Assembly: GCA_036343635.1 (NCBI GenBank)
Contig: JAYYVF010000015.1
Span: 1-64,000, forward strand
From: GCA-2693325 sp036343635
GTDB lineage: Bacteria > Latescibacterota > UBA2968 > UBA8231
Reading direction: 5' to 3'
DNA length: 64,000 nt
A program made the translations under genes and the position numbers. Below, piece by piece: positions 19,390 to 28,851 of the stretch (position 1 is its first letter; each line of letters starts with the position of its first letter). The notes beneath the pieces are model-generated. The model did no database searches. It worked only from the letters and a program-made list of their open reading frames with translations, and was not told the DNA's origin.

Positions 19390-20460
19390 TTATACAATTT
19401 TTTGTTCTAAATGATATATTTTTAACTTTAGTTCTACGGATCGGCCCTTCCATTCCTCCAACATCGCCTGTATTTTTTGAGCACTCTCTCCTTCTAGGCG
19501 CGAACCCAATTCCACAAGACTTTGCGCAAGCCGAAATACTTTTTCCTCCGAAGCACCCAAAGTCAATGCCTCCAAATCTTCAATCAATTCTTGCCCAGAT
19601 CCACTGTCTACCGATTTGATGACAGAACGTATAAAAGCTCCATGACGACGACAGAAAACCTCATTATCACCACTTCGAATCAACAAAGCCCTCAACAATT
19701 CACCACTCGGGTCAGAAGTTAAAACTTCTTTTCCCACACGCCCTGCACGATGCCAACGACTAGTTTTTTCAATATCAACACCCACATTCCCTACAACTAT
19801 TTCCTTATCTATAAAAAATTCAAAAACTGAGACCTGAGGCAATGCAGAAAACAAATGACGCATAGCACGTTCGGTCCAAGGGTCATCGACGATAGTATCA
19901 AGCACATAGGGCATAAGAGAAGGGTGTACATGACGTAATTTAAGGAGCAGGATCCGCGCTAGTTCAGGATACAAAGACTTTCGAACTGTATCCAGGACCG
20001 AAAAAATTGTTCGACGTCCCAGAGGGATACCGAGCGCGGCTTCCCTTGCAACGGTTTCTGAAGGATGCTCTAAAAACTCTGATATCTCCTCTCGTTGTCT
20101 AAGGCCCCAAACAAGAGCCGTTGTCACTGTTGAATCAAATTCCATTTTCCTAGACAAATCCAAATGTCTGCGAAGTCCATTAGAAACAGTCAGCCAGTCT
20201 CTGTGGTAACCAAGGATTTGCGCAGCCAATAATTGACGAGAATCATGCGAATTCGCAGCAATCTTATACAACTCTTCGATTCCGGTCTTTGTCGGGATAG
20301 TCTGTCTGATTTTTAATAGCGCAACACTCAATTCCTTGAGGTTACTAGATTCCGAATGCTCCCTCAACAGTTGATCCATACTCTCATAATGCTGTTCCCC
20401 TAAGGCTACCGACACATCCTCAACCTCTCTCTCCAAAAAATCTCTGGTATCTAATACCAT
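19390..20460 (-). CDS. Alpha-helical (HEAT-like) repeat protein, function unknown
   Basis: 356 residues, no signal peptide or membrane span. Nearly all predicted helix, with repeated helix pairs around RQLLAAQILGYHRDW, SETVAREAALGIPLG and YPELARILLLKLRH that resemble HEAT/ARM-type solenoids, which usually bind proteins. It lies 17 bases downstream of the wHTH/PAS-like gene on the same strand and is probably cotranscribed with it. The pair sits beside fliG, but nothing in the sequence proves a motility role. Confidence 0.7.
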   Translation of the reverse strand: MVLDTRDFLEREVEDVSVALGEQHYESMDQLLREHSESSNLKELSVALLKIRQTIPTKTGIEELYKIAANSHDSRQLLAAQILGYHRDWLTVSNGLRRHLDLSRKMEFDSTVTTALVWGLRQREEISEFLEHPSETVAREAALGIPLGRRTIFSVLDTVRKSLYPELARILLLKLRHVHPSLMPYVLDTIVDDPWTERAMRHLFSALPQVSVFEFFIDKEIVVGNVGVDIEKTSRWHRAGRVGKEVLTSDPSGELLRALLIRSGDNEVFCRRHGAFIRSVIKSVDSGSGQELIEDLEALTLGASEEKVFRLAQSLVELGSRLEGESAQKIQAMLEEWKGRSVELKLKIYHLEQKIV

Positions 20461-20477
20461 ATAAATACTCGCTGACT

Positions 20478-21311
20478 TTATTGTTTCTTATCTTCGTTAC
20501 TTAATTTTGACAACATATATGATTTTAAAAATTGATCAATTTTCTCTATTGCTGATCGAGCAGACTCCAAATTAGTTTTTTCAGGATTGCTAAGAAACGT
20601 CTTTAACAATTCCGTTGGGACAGCGACATTGGAACTAAGTTGTTCAAATAAATCTTCTTGAAGTTGACCATGAGTGTAACTCATCTCCCAACTCAAAGGA
20701 TCCGTACTCAACACCACCAGCACTCCTTCCCGTTCACCACAGACACTCCTTCGAAGTTGGACTTCTATCCCCGGTTCAAGAACTAATGAAACACTAGTCT
20801 CGGACTTATCGACCTCAATCCGAGGATCAAAACCGAATAATTTAACAAGTTGTTTAAAAGTGAACTTAGCATCTCCTAAACCAAACAATTGTCGAAAAGA
20901 GACATTCACATAAATCATTTCTTCATACACAAAAGCCATTGCCGTCGAACTGGCATTTAAAAATGCATCAATTGACCACTGGACTGTTTCTGTCCCTGAC
21001 AATGTTGTGGCGGGCTCTAAACCAATATCCTTGGCATTAATCTGATTCGCATGTGTATCGTTTTCTAAATCCAACATATACCCACGGCGCCCAGCACTCT
21101 TCAAAAGACCCTCTTCACGCAAAAACGCTAAAACAGGCATAAGAGCATCGCGGTCTAAACCAGTACGAATAGATAAAGATTTCATATCATCATCCAAAAA
21201 TGGATTTTTTATGTATTCACCCAGTATTTGACGCGTAACTTCCGAATTTTCGGTACCTATTTGGCGAGATAATAAATCCAATAACGCCGAAGTTGACGAT
21301 TCGGTCTTCAT
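20478..21311 (-). CDS. Putative regulator with winged-helix-like N-terminus and PAS-like domain
   Basis: 277 residues. Residues ~5-85 look like a winged helix: a helix-turn-helix with SIRTGLDRDALMPVLAFLREEGLL and a wing GRRGYMLDLEN. Residues ~105-215 have a PAS-like strand/helix order (FLNASSTAMAFVYEEMIYVN, then a GLGD loop and a run of strands). The C-terminus is a charged helix. Cytosolic. It could be a transcription factor or a helix-bundle adaptor; the wHTH assignment is by pattern only. It is followed by the HEAT-like gene and is divergent from fliG across a ~290-base gap. Confidence 0.55.
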   Translation of the reverse strand: MKTESSTSALLDLLSRQIGTENSEVTRQILGEYIKNPFLDDDMKSLSIRTGLDRDALMPVLAFLREEGLLKSAGRRGYMLDLENDTHANQINAKDIGLEPATTLSGTETVQWSIDAFLNASSTAMAFVYEEMIYVNVSFRQLFGLGDAKFTFKQLVKLFGFDPRIEVDKSETSVSLVLEPGIEVQLRRSVCGEREGVLVVLSTDPLSWEMSYTHGQLQEDLFEQLSSNVAVPTELLKTFLSNPEKTNLESARSAIEKIDQFLKSYMLSKLSNEDKKQ

Positions 21312-21604
21312 AGAATCTTATCACAGTAACAGCCGAGGAGTAGCACGGTAAGCAAGATTAAAAAGACTAGCGGGGGGGACGGCTAGACACAACCAATATT
21401 AACCGAAAAGCATTGTGAACGCAAGAAGAATTACGATGGCGTGGATTTTGCGTCATTTTTAAAGAATAACAACACAATAAAATAATGTGATTTATTTAAA
21501 TTATTTATTAACAGTTATTTATAAAATAAATTAACCTTTGATGTCGCCATAGAAACTGGCACAAAATTCCTTTTTTACGGGATTATTCCGAACCAGGGGG
21601 TAAG
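21312..21604. other. Divergent intergenic region upstream of fliG
   Basis: Very AT-rich, especially 21470-21540, with several TATAAA-like hexamers but no unambiguous promoter pair. A G-run (seven G) lies near 21372. The GGGGG run at 21596-21600 just before the fliG ATG is a plausible ribosome-binding site. Confidence 0.4.
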
Positions 21605-22639
21605 ATGCAATATTTAGAACAGAAAAAACAAAGCTTAGACAACCAAGACCTTCTTAGCCTACGAGAAAAAGCGGCTATCCTCATGGTGAGCCTTGGAGAA
21701 GAAACTGCTGGAGAAATCATGAAATATCTAGCAGATGTTGAAATAGAAGAACTCACCCATATTATTACCGAGTTAAAAAACCTGCCCAATGAAATCCAAG
21801 GTGTTGTGCTGTCAGAATTCGAACAACACCTCCTTGCTGGAGAATGGGTAAATCAGGGTGGGACTGACTTTGCTCGCGCTACGCTTGAACGTGCACTAGG
21901 TGCGCGCCGTGCACATGAGATAATGGAACGAACTAGTCAAAATCAGAATTCAGGATTTCGTCTATTAAAAAATGTTGACCCCGAACAAATAGCACCATTC
22001 ATTGCTAGCGAGCACCCACAAACTTTGGCTCTTATCCTATCTCAGTTGGATCCAGATCAAGCCGCGGGTATCCTGTCTCAACTTCCACAAAGTACCCAAG
22101 TCGAGGTTGCCTATAGAATTGCTACTCTGGAAAATATTACACCCGCTATTCTAAAACAGGTCGAAGAAAATTTAGAATCTAAATTGCACGACATTTTAGG
22201 ATCCCAAAGCGATATTGGAGGACCAAAGGTTGTGGCAAACATGCTTAATCTTACAGGTAGCTCTATAGAGCGATCAGTACTTCAACAGTTGGACTCTCAT
22301 GATCCTGAAATTGCAGAAAACGTACGAAATATGATGTTTCTTTTTGAAGACATACAACTTCTTACCGACCGCGACGTCCAATGTCTTTTAGCAGAAATTG
22401 ACCAAAAAGACATAGTTATTGCTCTAAAAACGGCTAGCGAGGAATTAAAATACAAAATACTGGAAAACATGTCCGAGCGTGTCCGAGCATTAGTAGAAGA
22501 AGAGCTATCCTATATGGGGCCAATACGCCTCAGAGACGTTGAAGAGGTTCAGCTTCGTATAGTGCAAAAAGTTCGACAACTCGAACAACAAGGACAAGTA
22601 GTAATTAGACGCACTAAATTAGATGAAGCTTATGTATAA
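21605..22639 (+). CDS. fliG: Flagellar motor switch protein FliG (orphan locus)
   Basis: 344 residues, full family length. FliG forms the C-ring face that contacts the stator and sets rotation torque and direction. All three domains are present: FliG_N (~20-120, with REKAAILMVSLGEE), the middle domain with the EHPQT motif at residues 136-140, and FliG_C with MFLFEDIQLLTDRDVQ, a charged helix (ALKTASEELKYKILENMSER) carrying the torque residues, and VQLRIVQKVRQLEQQG. No other flagellar gene lies nearby: neighbours are selA (convergent, 7 bases away) and the wHTH/HEAT pair. It may be a lone paralogue or a member of a dispersed flagellar gene set. Confidence 0.95.
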   Translation: MQYLEQKKQSLDNQDLLSLREKAAILMVSLGEETAGEIMKYLADVEIEELTHIITELKNLPNEIQGVVLSEFEQHLLAGEWVNQGGTDFARATLERALGARRAHEIMERTSQNQNSGFRLLKNVDPEQIAPFIASEHPQTLALILSQLDPDQAAGILSQLPQSTQVEVAYRIATLENITPAILKQVEENLESKLHDILGSQSDIGGPKVVANMLNLTGSSIERSVLQQLDSHDPEIAENVRNMMFLFEDIQLLTDRDVQCLLAEIDQKDIVIALKTASEELKYKILENMSERVRALVEEELSYMGPIRLRDVEEVQLRIVQKVRQLEQQGQVVIRRTKLDEAYV

Positions 22640-22646
22640 TTTTTTA

Positions 22647-24047
22647 CTATTTTAATAATGGTACCAAGTTCACGTTAAGAGCACTCGCAACTTGTTCTAT
22701 CTCGGATTCTTGCACCGTGCGCATATCTAATAAAAATCGGTTAGATTCAATCCGCCCAACAATAGGAACCTCCAATCCACGGAGAACTTTTGCCACTTTT
22801 TCAACTGAAAGCTGACCTGTTTGCAATGCTATCGCCCAACTAGGTAACGTCGTCAGCGGCAACGCACCACTACCGACATGAGCCTCAGAAGATATAACAG
22901 TTCCGACCTGTTTTATTGAAGGTTCCAACATGCTAAAAAGTTTCTCCGCTCGAACAAACAAGGAATCCGCCTCAATTGTAAGCATTCCTAACACAGGTAA
23001 CTCGCCTGCAAGAAGTGCGGGATTCAATCGATATAAAGTAAGAGTAGAAGAAAGAGCTGCATAAGTAAGCTTGTCGCAACGGAGCGCACGCATCAGAGGG
23101 GACCCAACCATTCGGTCAACTAACTCACTGCGGCCAGCAATTAATCCCGCCTGTGGACCACCGAGGACTTTATCGGCACTAAACGTGACTATGTCTGCTC
23201 CGCGCGCCAATTCTTCGCTAACAACTGGCTCTTTTGGTAAACCCCATGTCGTTAAATCAAAAAGAGCTCCACCACCCAAGTCATAAATGAGCGGGATATT
23301 GGCGCGTTGTGCCAGTTGAGCCAAATCTTCGACAGAGGTTTCAGCAGTGAATCCGCATACCCGAAAATTACTAGGATGCACAATAAGTAAAGCCCCAGTA
23401 TTCTCATTTATTGCCGAAGCATAATCCGTCAAATGTGTTCGATTTGTAGTTCCGACTTCATGAAGGCGAGCACCACTCGCTTCTATAATATCAGGAATAC
23501 GAAATGAACCTCCTATCTCCACAAGCTGACCACGTGAAACTAATACCTCCCGATCCAATGCCAATGCCTGAAGAGAAAGTATCACAGCCGCCGCATTGTT
23601 ATTTACTACTGCGACAGCTTCAGCACTGCAAAGTTGACACAATAAACTGTTCACATGTTTCACGCGAGAACCACGGAGTCCACTTTTTAATTCAAACTCT
23701 ATATCAGTGTAAGAAGCACTTCTAAGCAGAGAGTCCTGAACAGACCTCGCAAGTGGGGCTCTCCCTAAACCAGTATGCAAGATAATCCCCGTTGCATTGA
23801 TAATTCGGCGCATCGACGGCTTTTCCCAGTCTAAACAAAAAGATCGAACATCAGAGCAGACCGAATGCAATATTACGTATCGGTCGGAATCCGTTCCTGA
23901 GGAAGAAATTTTTTTTCGCCAACGCTTCAATACCATTCTTACGACATCTACAACAAGTTCTCTGCGGTAGCGCTCAAAAAGGGGTTTAATATCACCGCAT
24001 GAAAGGACAGAGTCTACCGAAGGTAATTTTTGAAAGTTTTCGGTCAT
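22647..24047 (-). CDS. selA: L-seryl-tRNA(Sec) selenium transferase
   Basis: Converts Ser-tRNA(Sec) to Sec-tRNA(Sec) with selenophosphate and PLP. Seen: N-terminal LPSVDSVL, GIILHTGLGRAPL, NNNAAAVIL, ASGARLHEVGTTNRTHL, the PLP-lysine region FSADKVLGGPQAGL, and CDKLTYAALSSTLTLY. The chosen ATG at 24047 gives MTENFQKLPSVD, the usual SelA opening. A TTG at 24083 would add 12 residues, but neither start has a strong ribosome-binding site. The gene implies selenocysteine use, yet selB, selC and selD are not in the window. It is convergent with fliG. Confidence 0.95.
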   Translation of the reverse strand: MTENFQKLPSVDSVLSCGDIKPLFERYRRELVVDVVRMVLKRWRKKISSSGTDSDRYVILHSVCSDVRSFCLDWEKPSMRRIINATGIILHTGLGRAPLARSVQDSLLRSASYTDIEFELKSGLRGSRVKHVNSLLCQLCSAEAVAVVNNNAAAVILSLQALALDREVLVSRGQLVEIGGSFRIPDIIEASGARLHEVGTTNRTHLTDYASAINENTGALLIVHPSNFRVCGFTAETSVEDLAQLAQRANIPLIYDLGGGALFDLTTWGLPKEPVVSEELARGADIVTFSADKVLGGPQAGLIAGRSELVDRMVGSPLMRALRCDKLTYAALSSTLTLYRLNPALLAGELPVLGMLTIEADSLFVRAEKLFSMLEPSIKQVGTVISSEAHVGSGALPLTTLPSWAIALQTGQLSVEKVAKVLRGLEVPIVGRIESNRFLLDMRTVQESEIEQVASALNVNLVPLLK

Positions 24048-24176
24048 TTTGAATAAGCTACATTCCAACACGGCTGAAAGCAAAAAAGTGCAACAACCTT
24101 TGCTTGGTAATCACGAAAGTCCTATTATTGAATACCCCCCCTACCCTGCCATAAACCCCAAGGTTTTTTGCTATTC

Positions 24177-26276
24177 ATGTCGCGTTCTATTTGGTCGATC
24201 ACATTAGTCATCAGTGTTCTAACAGGACAAATCTGTTTCGGTGCAAAGTCCTTGTCCTATGTAATTCAACGCGGCGATACCCTATCAGAAATTGCCCAGC
24301 GCTATGGCGTAAGCCAACGTCAACTAATTGAATTGAATGACCTTGAAAATAATACAATACGCCAAGGACAGCGCTTGGAAATTCCATCCACTTCTAAAGT
24401 ATATATAGTGCGCAGTGGCGATACGCTATCGCACCTAGCAATACGATTTAACACAACAGTGAATAAACTATCCGAGATTAACAAGCTTAAAAATACCCGT
24501 ATCAAAATAGGACAAAAACTGCGAATACCTTCTGGCAACACAAAAATAAGGAGACAAAATAAAAAAGCTGAAAAATATATCGTAAGAAAAGGTGATACCG
24601 TTTCTCAAATTGCAATACAACATAAAATCAGGCTACAAGACCTGAACAATTGGAATTCGATATCAAATAATGAACTGATATATCCAGGACAAGAATTACG
24701 ATTAACGCCTCCGAATACCAAACAAATAGTCCCCAAGCAGTCGAACCATTATCTTGTAAAAAAGGGCGATACTTTATACAAAATTTCCCGGGATTTCGAC
24801 ATCTCTTTGAATTTACTAATTCAGATAAATAAATTAAATGACAACCCAATAAAACCCGGCCAAAAATTACTTATCCGACCGACTAATCTGCATGAAGTCG
24901 TTCACGTGGTACGTGCAGGTGAGACCCTGTCGGAAATTGCTGCACTTTACAAATTAAATTTAAATGTTTTACGCAAACTAAATGATTTACGCGGGGATCG
25001 AATTCTAATTGGACAAAAACTGCGATTAAGACACGCATCGAAAGATATTCACCTAGTTGAACGCGGCGATGCTTTGTGGGAGATAGCTAGAGCCTACGGT
25101 ATAAGCGTGAGTTTACTAAGAGAACTTAACAACCTTAACAGTGATCGAATCTATCCCGGTCAAGAGCTAAAATTAATTTCGAACACTGAGAACTATGCCA
25201 TGTATGTCGTCCAATCGGGAGATTATTTGGGAGAAATCGCTCGACTACACCAAATGAGTCTATCCGAACTTCGAAAATTAAATAAGCTTAAAACTAGCAT
25301 AATTCACCCTGGGGAAAAATTAAAAGTAAGACCTCTCCGTTGGCTCGAACTCTCCAAAATCGATTGGAATTCTCTACGAATAAATCATCCGAAAATATTT
25401 AGATCGAAAAATGGGCCCTACTACGGGAAGAGACCCAATGCAGATCACCAGAAAAATAAAAAATATTATGAAAATCATCCTTATTCACCCCATTCAACGT
25501 TTAAAATCGCAAAAGTCCTATGGGAAAAATTTCAAAAAAAAATTAATGGTTTAGGAAAATTGAGCAGCACCTTAAAAGGTTGGCACGTAGTATTAGATCC
25601 TGGTCACGGCGGTTTAGATCCAGGAGCTATAGCAAAAACCATAGATGGAAACAATACGACTCTTTTCGTAACTGAAGATGAATACGTTTACGACATTGCC
25701 CTGCGAGTATACGTCCTTTTACAACTTCACGGTGCAGACGTAACTATCACCTTACTATCCCCCAATCACCTTATTCGTAGCAACGATCCGCCTACCGCCA
25801 CCTTCGTAAATGAAAAAAATGAGGTATACAACTCACTGAGTCATAACAAAAGTAACACTCGCAGAGACTGGCCACGTGGAGGTAATCTTTCCACGCGAGT
25901 TCGAATTGCCCGAAGAGCTTTCAAGGAAACACCTAAAGGAAAACGAGTTTTTCTGTCATTTCATGCCGACATAGACCATAATGCTCCCGAAGCGCCCCTC
26001 GTTCTCTATTACGAAAGCCGTTCAGGAAAACGAATAGATCGAAGTTCAAAGCGGTTTGCCGAAGGCTTGCTAAACACCTTGGGAGCAGGTGCGAGAGCCA
26101 GAGGCCAAGGGCTCGGAGTCTTGCGCGACAATCCCGCTGATGTAAAAGTCCTCCTTGAATTACGTAACATGGCCTACCGAGATCATGTGTGGGCACTAAG
26201 ATTTGAACAATTGCGCCAACGCGATGCAGAAAAAGTTGTGCAAGGACTTTTAAATTATGTAAAGAACACACGTTAA
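24177..26276 (+). CDS. N-acetylmuramoyl-L-alanine amidase with seven LysM repeats
   Basis: Secreted cell-wall hydrolase that cleaves the amide bond between MurNAc and L-Ala. After a signal peptide (SIWSITLVISVLTG, cleavage near CFGAKS) come seven LysM modules of ~45 residues, each with a Y/HxVxxGDxLxxIA start and an xIxxGQxLxI end, to about residue 395. A linker of ~70 basic residues follows, then an Amidase_3 domain: VVLDPGHGGLDPGA with the zinc histidine, TEDEYVYDIAL, FLSFHAD and a closing VLLELRN glutamate. Seven LysM modules is high for such enzymes. ATG at 24177 is preferred; a TTG at 24168 would add three residues. A strong terminator follows. Confidence 0.93.
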   Translation: MSRSIWSITLVISVLTGQICFGAKSLSYVIQRGDTLSEIAQRYGVSQRQLIELNDLENNTIRQGQRLEIPSTSKVYIVRSGDTLSHLAIRFNTTVNKLSEINKLKNTRIKIGQKLRIPSGNTKIRRQNKKAEKYIVRKGDTVSQIAIQHKIRLQDLNNWNSISNNELIYPGQELRLTPPNTKQIVPKQSNHYLVKKGDTLYKISRDFDISLNLLIQINKLNDNPIKPGQKLLIRPTNLHEVVHVVRAGETLSEIAALYKLNLNVLRKLNDLRGDRILIGQKLRLRHASKDIHLVERGDALWEIARAYGISVSLLRELNNLNSDRIYPGQELKLISNTENYAMYVVQSGDYLGEIARLHQMSLSELRKLNKLKTSIIHPGEKLKVRPLRWLELSKIDWNSLRINHPKIFRSKNGPYYGKRPNADHQKNKKYYENHPYSPHSTFKIAKVLWEKFQKKINGLGKLSSTLKGWHVVLDPGHGGLDPGAIAKTIDGNNTTLFVTEDEYVYDIALRVYVLLQLHGADVTITLLSPNHLIRSNDPPTATFVNEKNEVYNSLSHNKSNTRRDWPRGGNLSTRVRIARRAFKETPKGKRVFLSFHADIDHNAPEAPLVLYYESRSGKRIDRSSKRFAEGLLNTLGAGARARGQGLGVLRDNPADVKVLLELRNMAYRDHVWALRFEQLRQRDAEKVVQGLLNYVKNTR

Positions 26277-26295
26277 ATACACTATAGCATAATCC

Positions 26296-26340
26296 ATAAA
26301 AAAGACCCTCGGAGGTTTTTATTCCGAGGGTCTTTTTTAT
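26296..26340. terminator. Bidirectional rho-independent terminator
   Basis: An 18-bp perfect stem (26296-26313 with 26323-26340) closes a 9-base loop. The arms carry an A-run on the left and a T-run on the right, so it works for both the amidase (plus, stop at 26276) and the small gene ending at 26369 on the minus strand. Confidence 0.9.
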
Positions 26341-26368
26341 ACGACACGAATATAGAACTAAGAATCCA

Positions 26369-26647
26369 TCAAAATTCTATCGATCCCCCGTCATGAACCA
26401 ATCTCCGCGCAGCCCGTCTAACAACCTCTGGCTCAAGGCCTGCCAACTCACACCATGGATCTATTCTCCGACTCTCCACGAACGTCATTTCTAACTGATC
26501 CTCACTTACTTCTTCTTCATTCTTCGATATCTCACGCAACGTACTAAGTATCATAGCATTGGCCAAGCGGCGGTAAGCCAGAGAAACTCGTTGGGACTGT
26601 GCGGCATCTTGGTCGGTTCTAATGCCAGTATCTATCAAGGTATCCAT
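26369..26647 (-). CDS. Small protein of unknown function, possible helix-turn-helix
   Basis: 92 residues, mostly helical, soluble. A C-terminal stretch DPWCELAGLEPEVVRRAARRL has the spacing of a helix-turn-helix and resembles short phage or regulatory proteins with WCxLAGLDPxxVRxxAR patterns; this is a recollection, not a search result. The ATG has AAGGA about 6-10 bases upstream. It lies alone between a terminator and a ~200-base gap. Confidence 0.6.
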   Translation of the reverse strand: MDTLIDTGIRTDQDAAQSQRVSLAYRRLANAMILSTLREISKNEEEVSEDQLEMTFVESRRIDPWCELAGLEPEVVRRAARRLVHDGGSIEF

Positions 26648-26854
26648 CCTTCCTTAGCTATTCGCGGGTAACAATAATATTTCAAATAAAGGATTAAAAA
26701 TTTTACAATACGATACCTCTCTCGCATAGACTAACATCCTTTAACGCACTACTAATCTACGAACTTTTTAGTGAACTTTTCAAAAAAAATTGCTCAAAAC
26801 GAAAAAAAAAAAGATCCTAACAAGGGTTGATTTTCACAAATCAATTTTTTTCAA

Positions 26855-27892
26855 CTACTTAACCACTTCCGTGTGATCAATCGCACGCCTCTCTGCACTT
26901 GCCCGATAAAGCCGATAAACCCATTCGATCGCCGTCAGACCATCTAAACCTTGAGATTCTTGTGATTTTTTCCGTACAATTCTGTCCAAAAAAGCATTCC
27001 ATTCAAGTTCCCAAGAAATATCACATCCCGAAAATGAATAGGTTTTCTCTTCAGGTACACCACCATCGATACGTCGTTTACCTACGCGCAATTTCTCTCG
27101 GCCGTAAGACCTCCCTAATCCCTCTACAACCGCATAGCCCTCCCGACCAAAAACCTCAAAGCAAAATAAATTTTTCCATTGCGTCCAACTGGCGTGTATA
27201 GATGCTATCTGACCATTCGCCGTACGAAACAAACCGTAAGCATTATCTTCTAATGGCTTCATGTCCCAATAATGTGTTTCTACGTAGCCACTTACTTCTG
27301 AAAAATCTCCCAATAGCCAAAGTGACAAATCTACCAAGTGAATACCCTGATCGAGTAACTCCCCACCACCAGCAAGTTCGGGTATTGCCCGCCATTCTCT
27401 GTCATATCCGGGACGGCCACCATGTCCGTAACGAGCTCTTATACTTAATAACGCGCCCAATTCACCCGAATCACAAATTCTTTTCAATTCTTGCAAAGAA
27501 GGATGATAACGATGGTTGTACCCACCCCAGAATGCGGATCCTGTTTCCTCTGCAGCTTTGACTGATGAATACACCTCGGTAGGACATCGTCCCATAGGTT
27601 TCTCACAGAGAACATGTTTCCCAGCCTTCAGGCATGCGCTACTGATGGCAGCTAAATGTTCATGCGTCGTGGATACGACAACTATATCAACCCCACTTTC
27701 AACTATATTTTGCCACGAAGAAACAGACGTTGCCCCAAATTCACTAGACAAAATTTCAGCCTTTTCATGGTCTATATCGCAAATATATTCTACATTACAG
27801 TTTGGATGTGCCATCGCTACGTCAGCACGTTTTTTTCCAATAGATCCCGCTCCAACAATCGCGACACTATACAATTGATTCCTCGTCCACAT
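26855..27892 (-). CDS. Gfo/Idh/MocA family NAD(P)-dependent oxidoreductase
   Basis: 345 residues. A Rossmann domain opens with VAIVGAGSIGKKRAD, then VVSTTHEHLAAI and the family EKPMGR signature (lysine at ~99), followed by the alpha/beta C-terminal domain with GGGELLDQGIHLVDL carrying the catalytic-region histidine. Members oxidise sugars, inositols or sugar acids; the substrate is not determinable. The start overlaps the end of the SDR gene by 26 bases, so the two form an operon and may catalyse successive redox steps on one substrate. Confidence 0.93.
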   Translation of the reverse strand: MWTRNQLYSVAIVGAGSIGKKRADVAMAHPNCNVEYICDIDHEKAEILSSEFGATSVSSWQNIVESGVDIVVVSTTHEHLAAISSACLKAGKHVLCEKPMGRCPTEVYSSVKAAEETGSAFWGGYNHRYHPSLQELKRICDSGELGALLSIRARYGHGGRPGYDREWRAIPELAGGGELLDQGIHLVDLSLWLLGDFSEVSGYVETHYWDMKPLEDNAYGLFRTANGQIASIHASWTQWKNLFCFEVFGREGYAVVEGLGRSYGREKLRVGKRRIDGGVPEEKTYSFSGCDISWELEWNAFLDRIVRKKSQESQGLDGLTAIEWVYRLYRASAERRAIDHTEVVK

Positions 27893-28706
27893 TCAATCGC
27901 CGCATTGTAAATGTTTCTGTTTCCATTACCTTTTGTAAATCCATTTTTTCCCACGGATCCCACACTGCAGAAAGCAAACGACCGCTCAAACCATTGGATT
28001 TGTCCGAAGCTAGAAATACAGCCAACGCAGCTGGCTTCTCAAGATCTATGCCTCCATTCTGAACAAGGTCTGTAGCAGCCTCACGCTCAACTTCTCCAAT
28101 ACTCAATCCCGCCGCCAAACGCTGATCCAACATTTGTGTATTTACAGCACCTGGCGCAATGGCATTTACGTCAATGCCATTTTTCTTTACTTCGGAAGCA
28201 AGGGTCTCAGTCAACCGCACGATCGCAGCTTTTGAGGCACTATAGGCACTAAAGAAAGGTCGTGGCGTTACTGCCCCTCCGCCAGACAAATTGATAATTT
28301 TTCCCCTATTTTGCCCTATCATGCCCGGCAATACAGTTTGTGAACAGAGGAATGTACTACGAAGATTGATTTCTACGGTCCTCCACCAATCCTCAACATT
28401 AATTTCATGCATAGGACCCATTGGACCCTGCACCCCCGCATTGTTCACCAGTACGTCTACGCCTCCCCACCTGCCAGCTACTACTTGCCAAGCCCTTTCA
28501 ACCTCTGAAGCAATCGAAACATCTGCGACAATAATTTCGACCTCCGCTCCAACTGAACGAACCAGATCCTGTGTTTCCAACAAGTTACATTTTGTCCGAC
28601 CCCACAAGCATAGACGAGCACCTGAACGTCCCATCGCAATGGCGATGGCTCGACCAATGCCCCGACCGGCCCCTGTAATAACTACCCGCCGATTTGTTAG
28701 TTCCAT
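27867..28706 (-). CDS. Short-chain dehydrogenase/reductase
   Basis: Classical SDR of ~280 residues. It has the cofactor motif TGAGRGIGRA at 11-20, NNAGVQGPMG, the active-site serine in INLSGGG, and the YSASK catalytic tyrosine-lysine pair. The start ATG at 28706 is preferred over one 28 codons upstream, because a GGGAG lies six bases before it and the SDR fold begins directly (MELTNRRVVITGAG). The C-terminus extends ~25 residues past the usual end and overlaps the Gfo/Idh/MocA gene downstream. Substrate unknown; probably a polyol or hydroxy acid. Confidence 0.92.
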   Translation of the reverse strand: MELTNRRVVITGAGRGIGRAIAIAMGRSGARLCLWGRTKCNLLETQDLVRSVGAEVEIIVADVSIASEVERAWQVVAGRWGGVDVLVNNAGVQGPMGPMHEINVEDWWRTVEINLRSTFLCSQTVLPGMIGQNRGKIINLSGGGAVTPRPFFSAYSASKAAIVRLTETLASEVKKNGIDVNAIAPGAVNTQMLDQRLAAGLSIGEVEREAATDLVQNGGIDLEKPAALAVFLASDKSNGLSGRLLSAVWDPWEKMDLQKVMETETFTMRRLNVDEESIV

Positions 28707-28712
28707 TTCTAT

Positions 28713-28717
28713 CTCCC
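28713..28717 (-). promoter_or_regulatory. Ribosome-binding site fixing the SDR start
   Basis: GGGAG on the minus strand, six bases ahead of the ATG at 28706. It selects the internal start over the upstream ATG at 28790. Confidence 0.65.
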
Positions 28718-28851
28718 ATATTTGTCTCTTAATATATTGAACAATCCAATTTGAACCGCATACCTCACAAGTAACATCGTTGACCTTCATTCTGACAACT
28801 CATAAATTATTAATCTGCCCCCTACCTAATTAACGCATTTTGAGAGGCATT

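Noticed and set aside
28291..28740. 149-codon plus-strand ORF
   Set aside because: Antisense to the SDR gene, which has all its catalytic motifs; the ORF is threonine/proline-rich mirror sequence.
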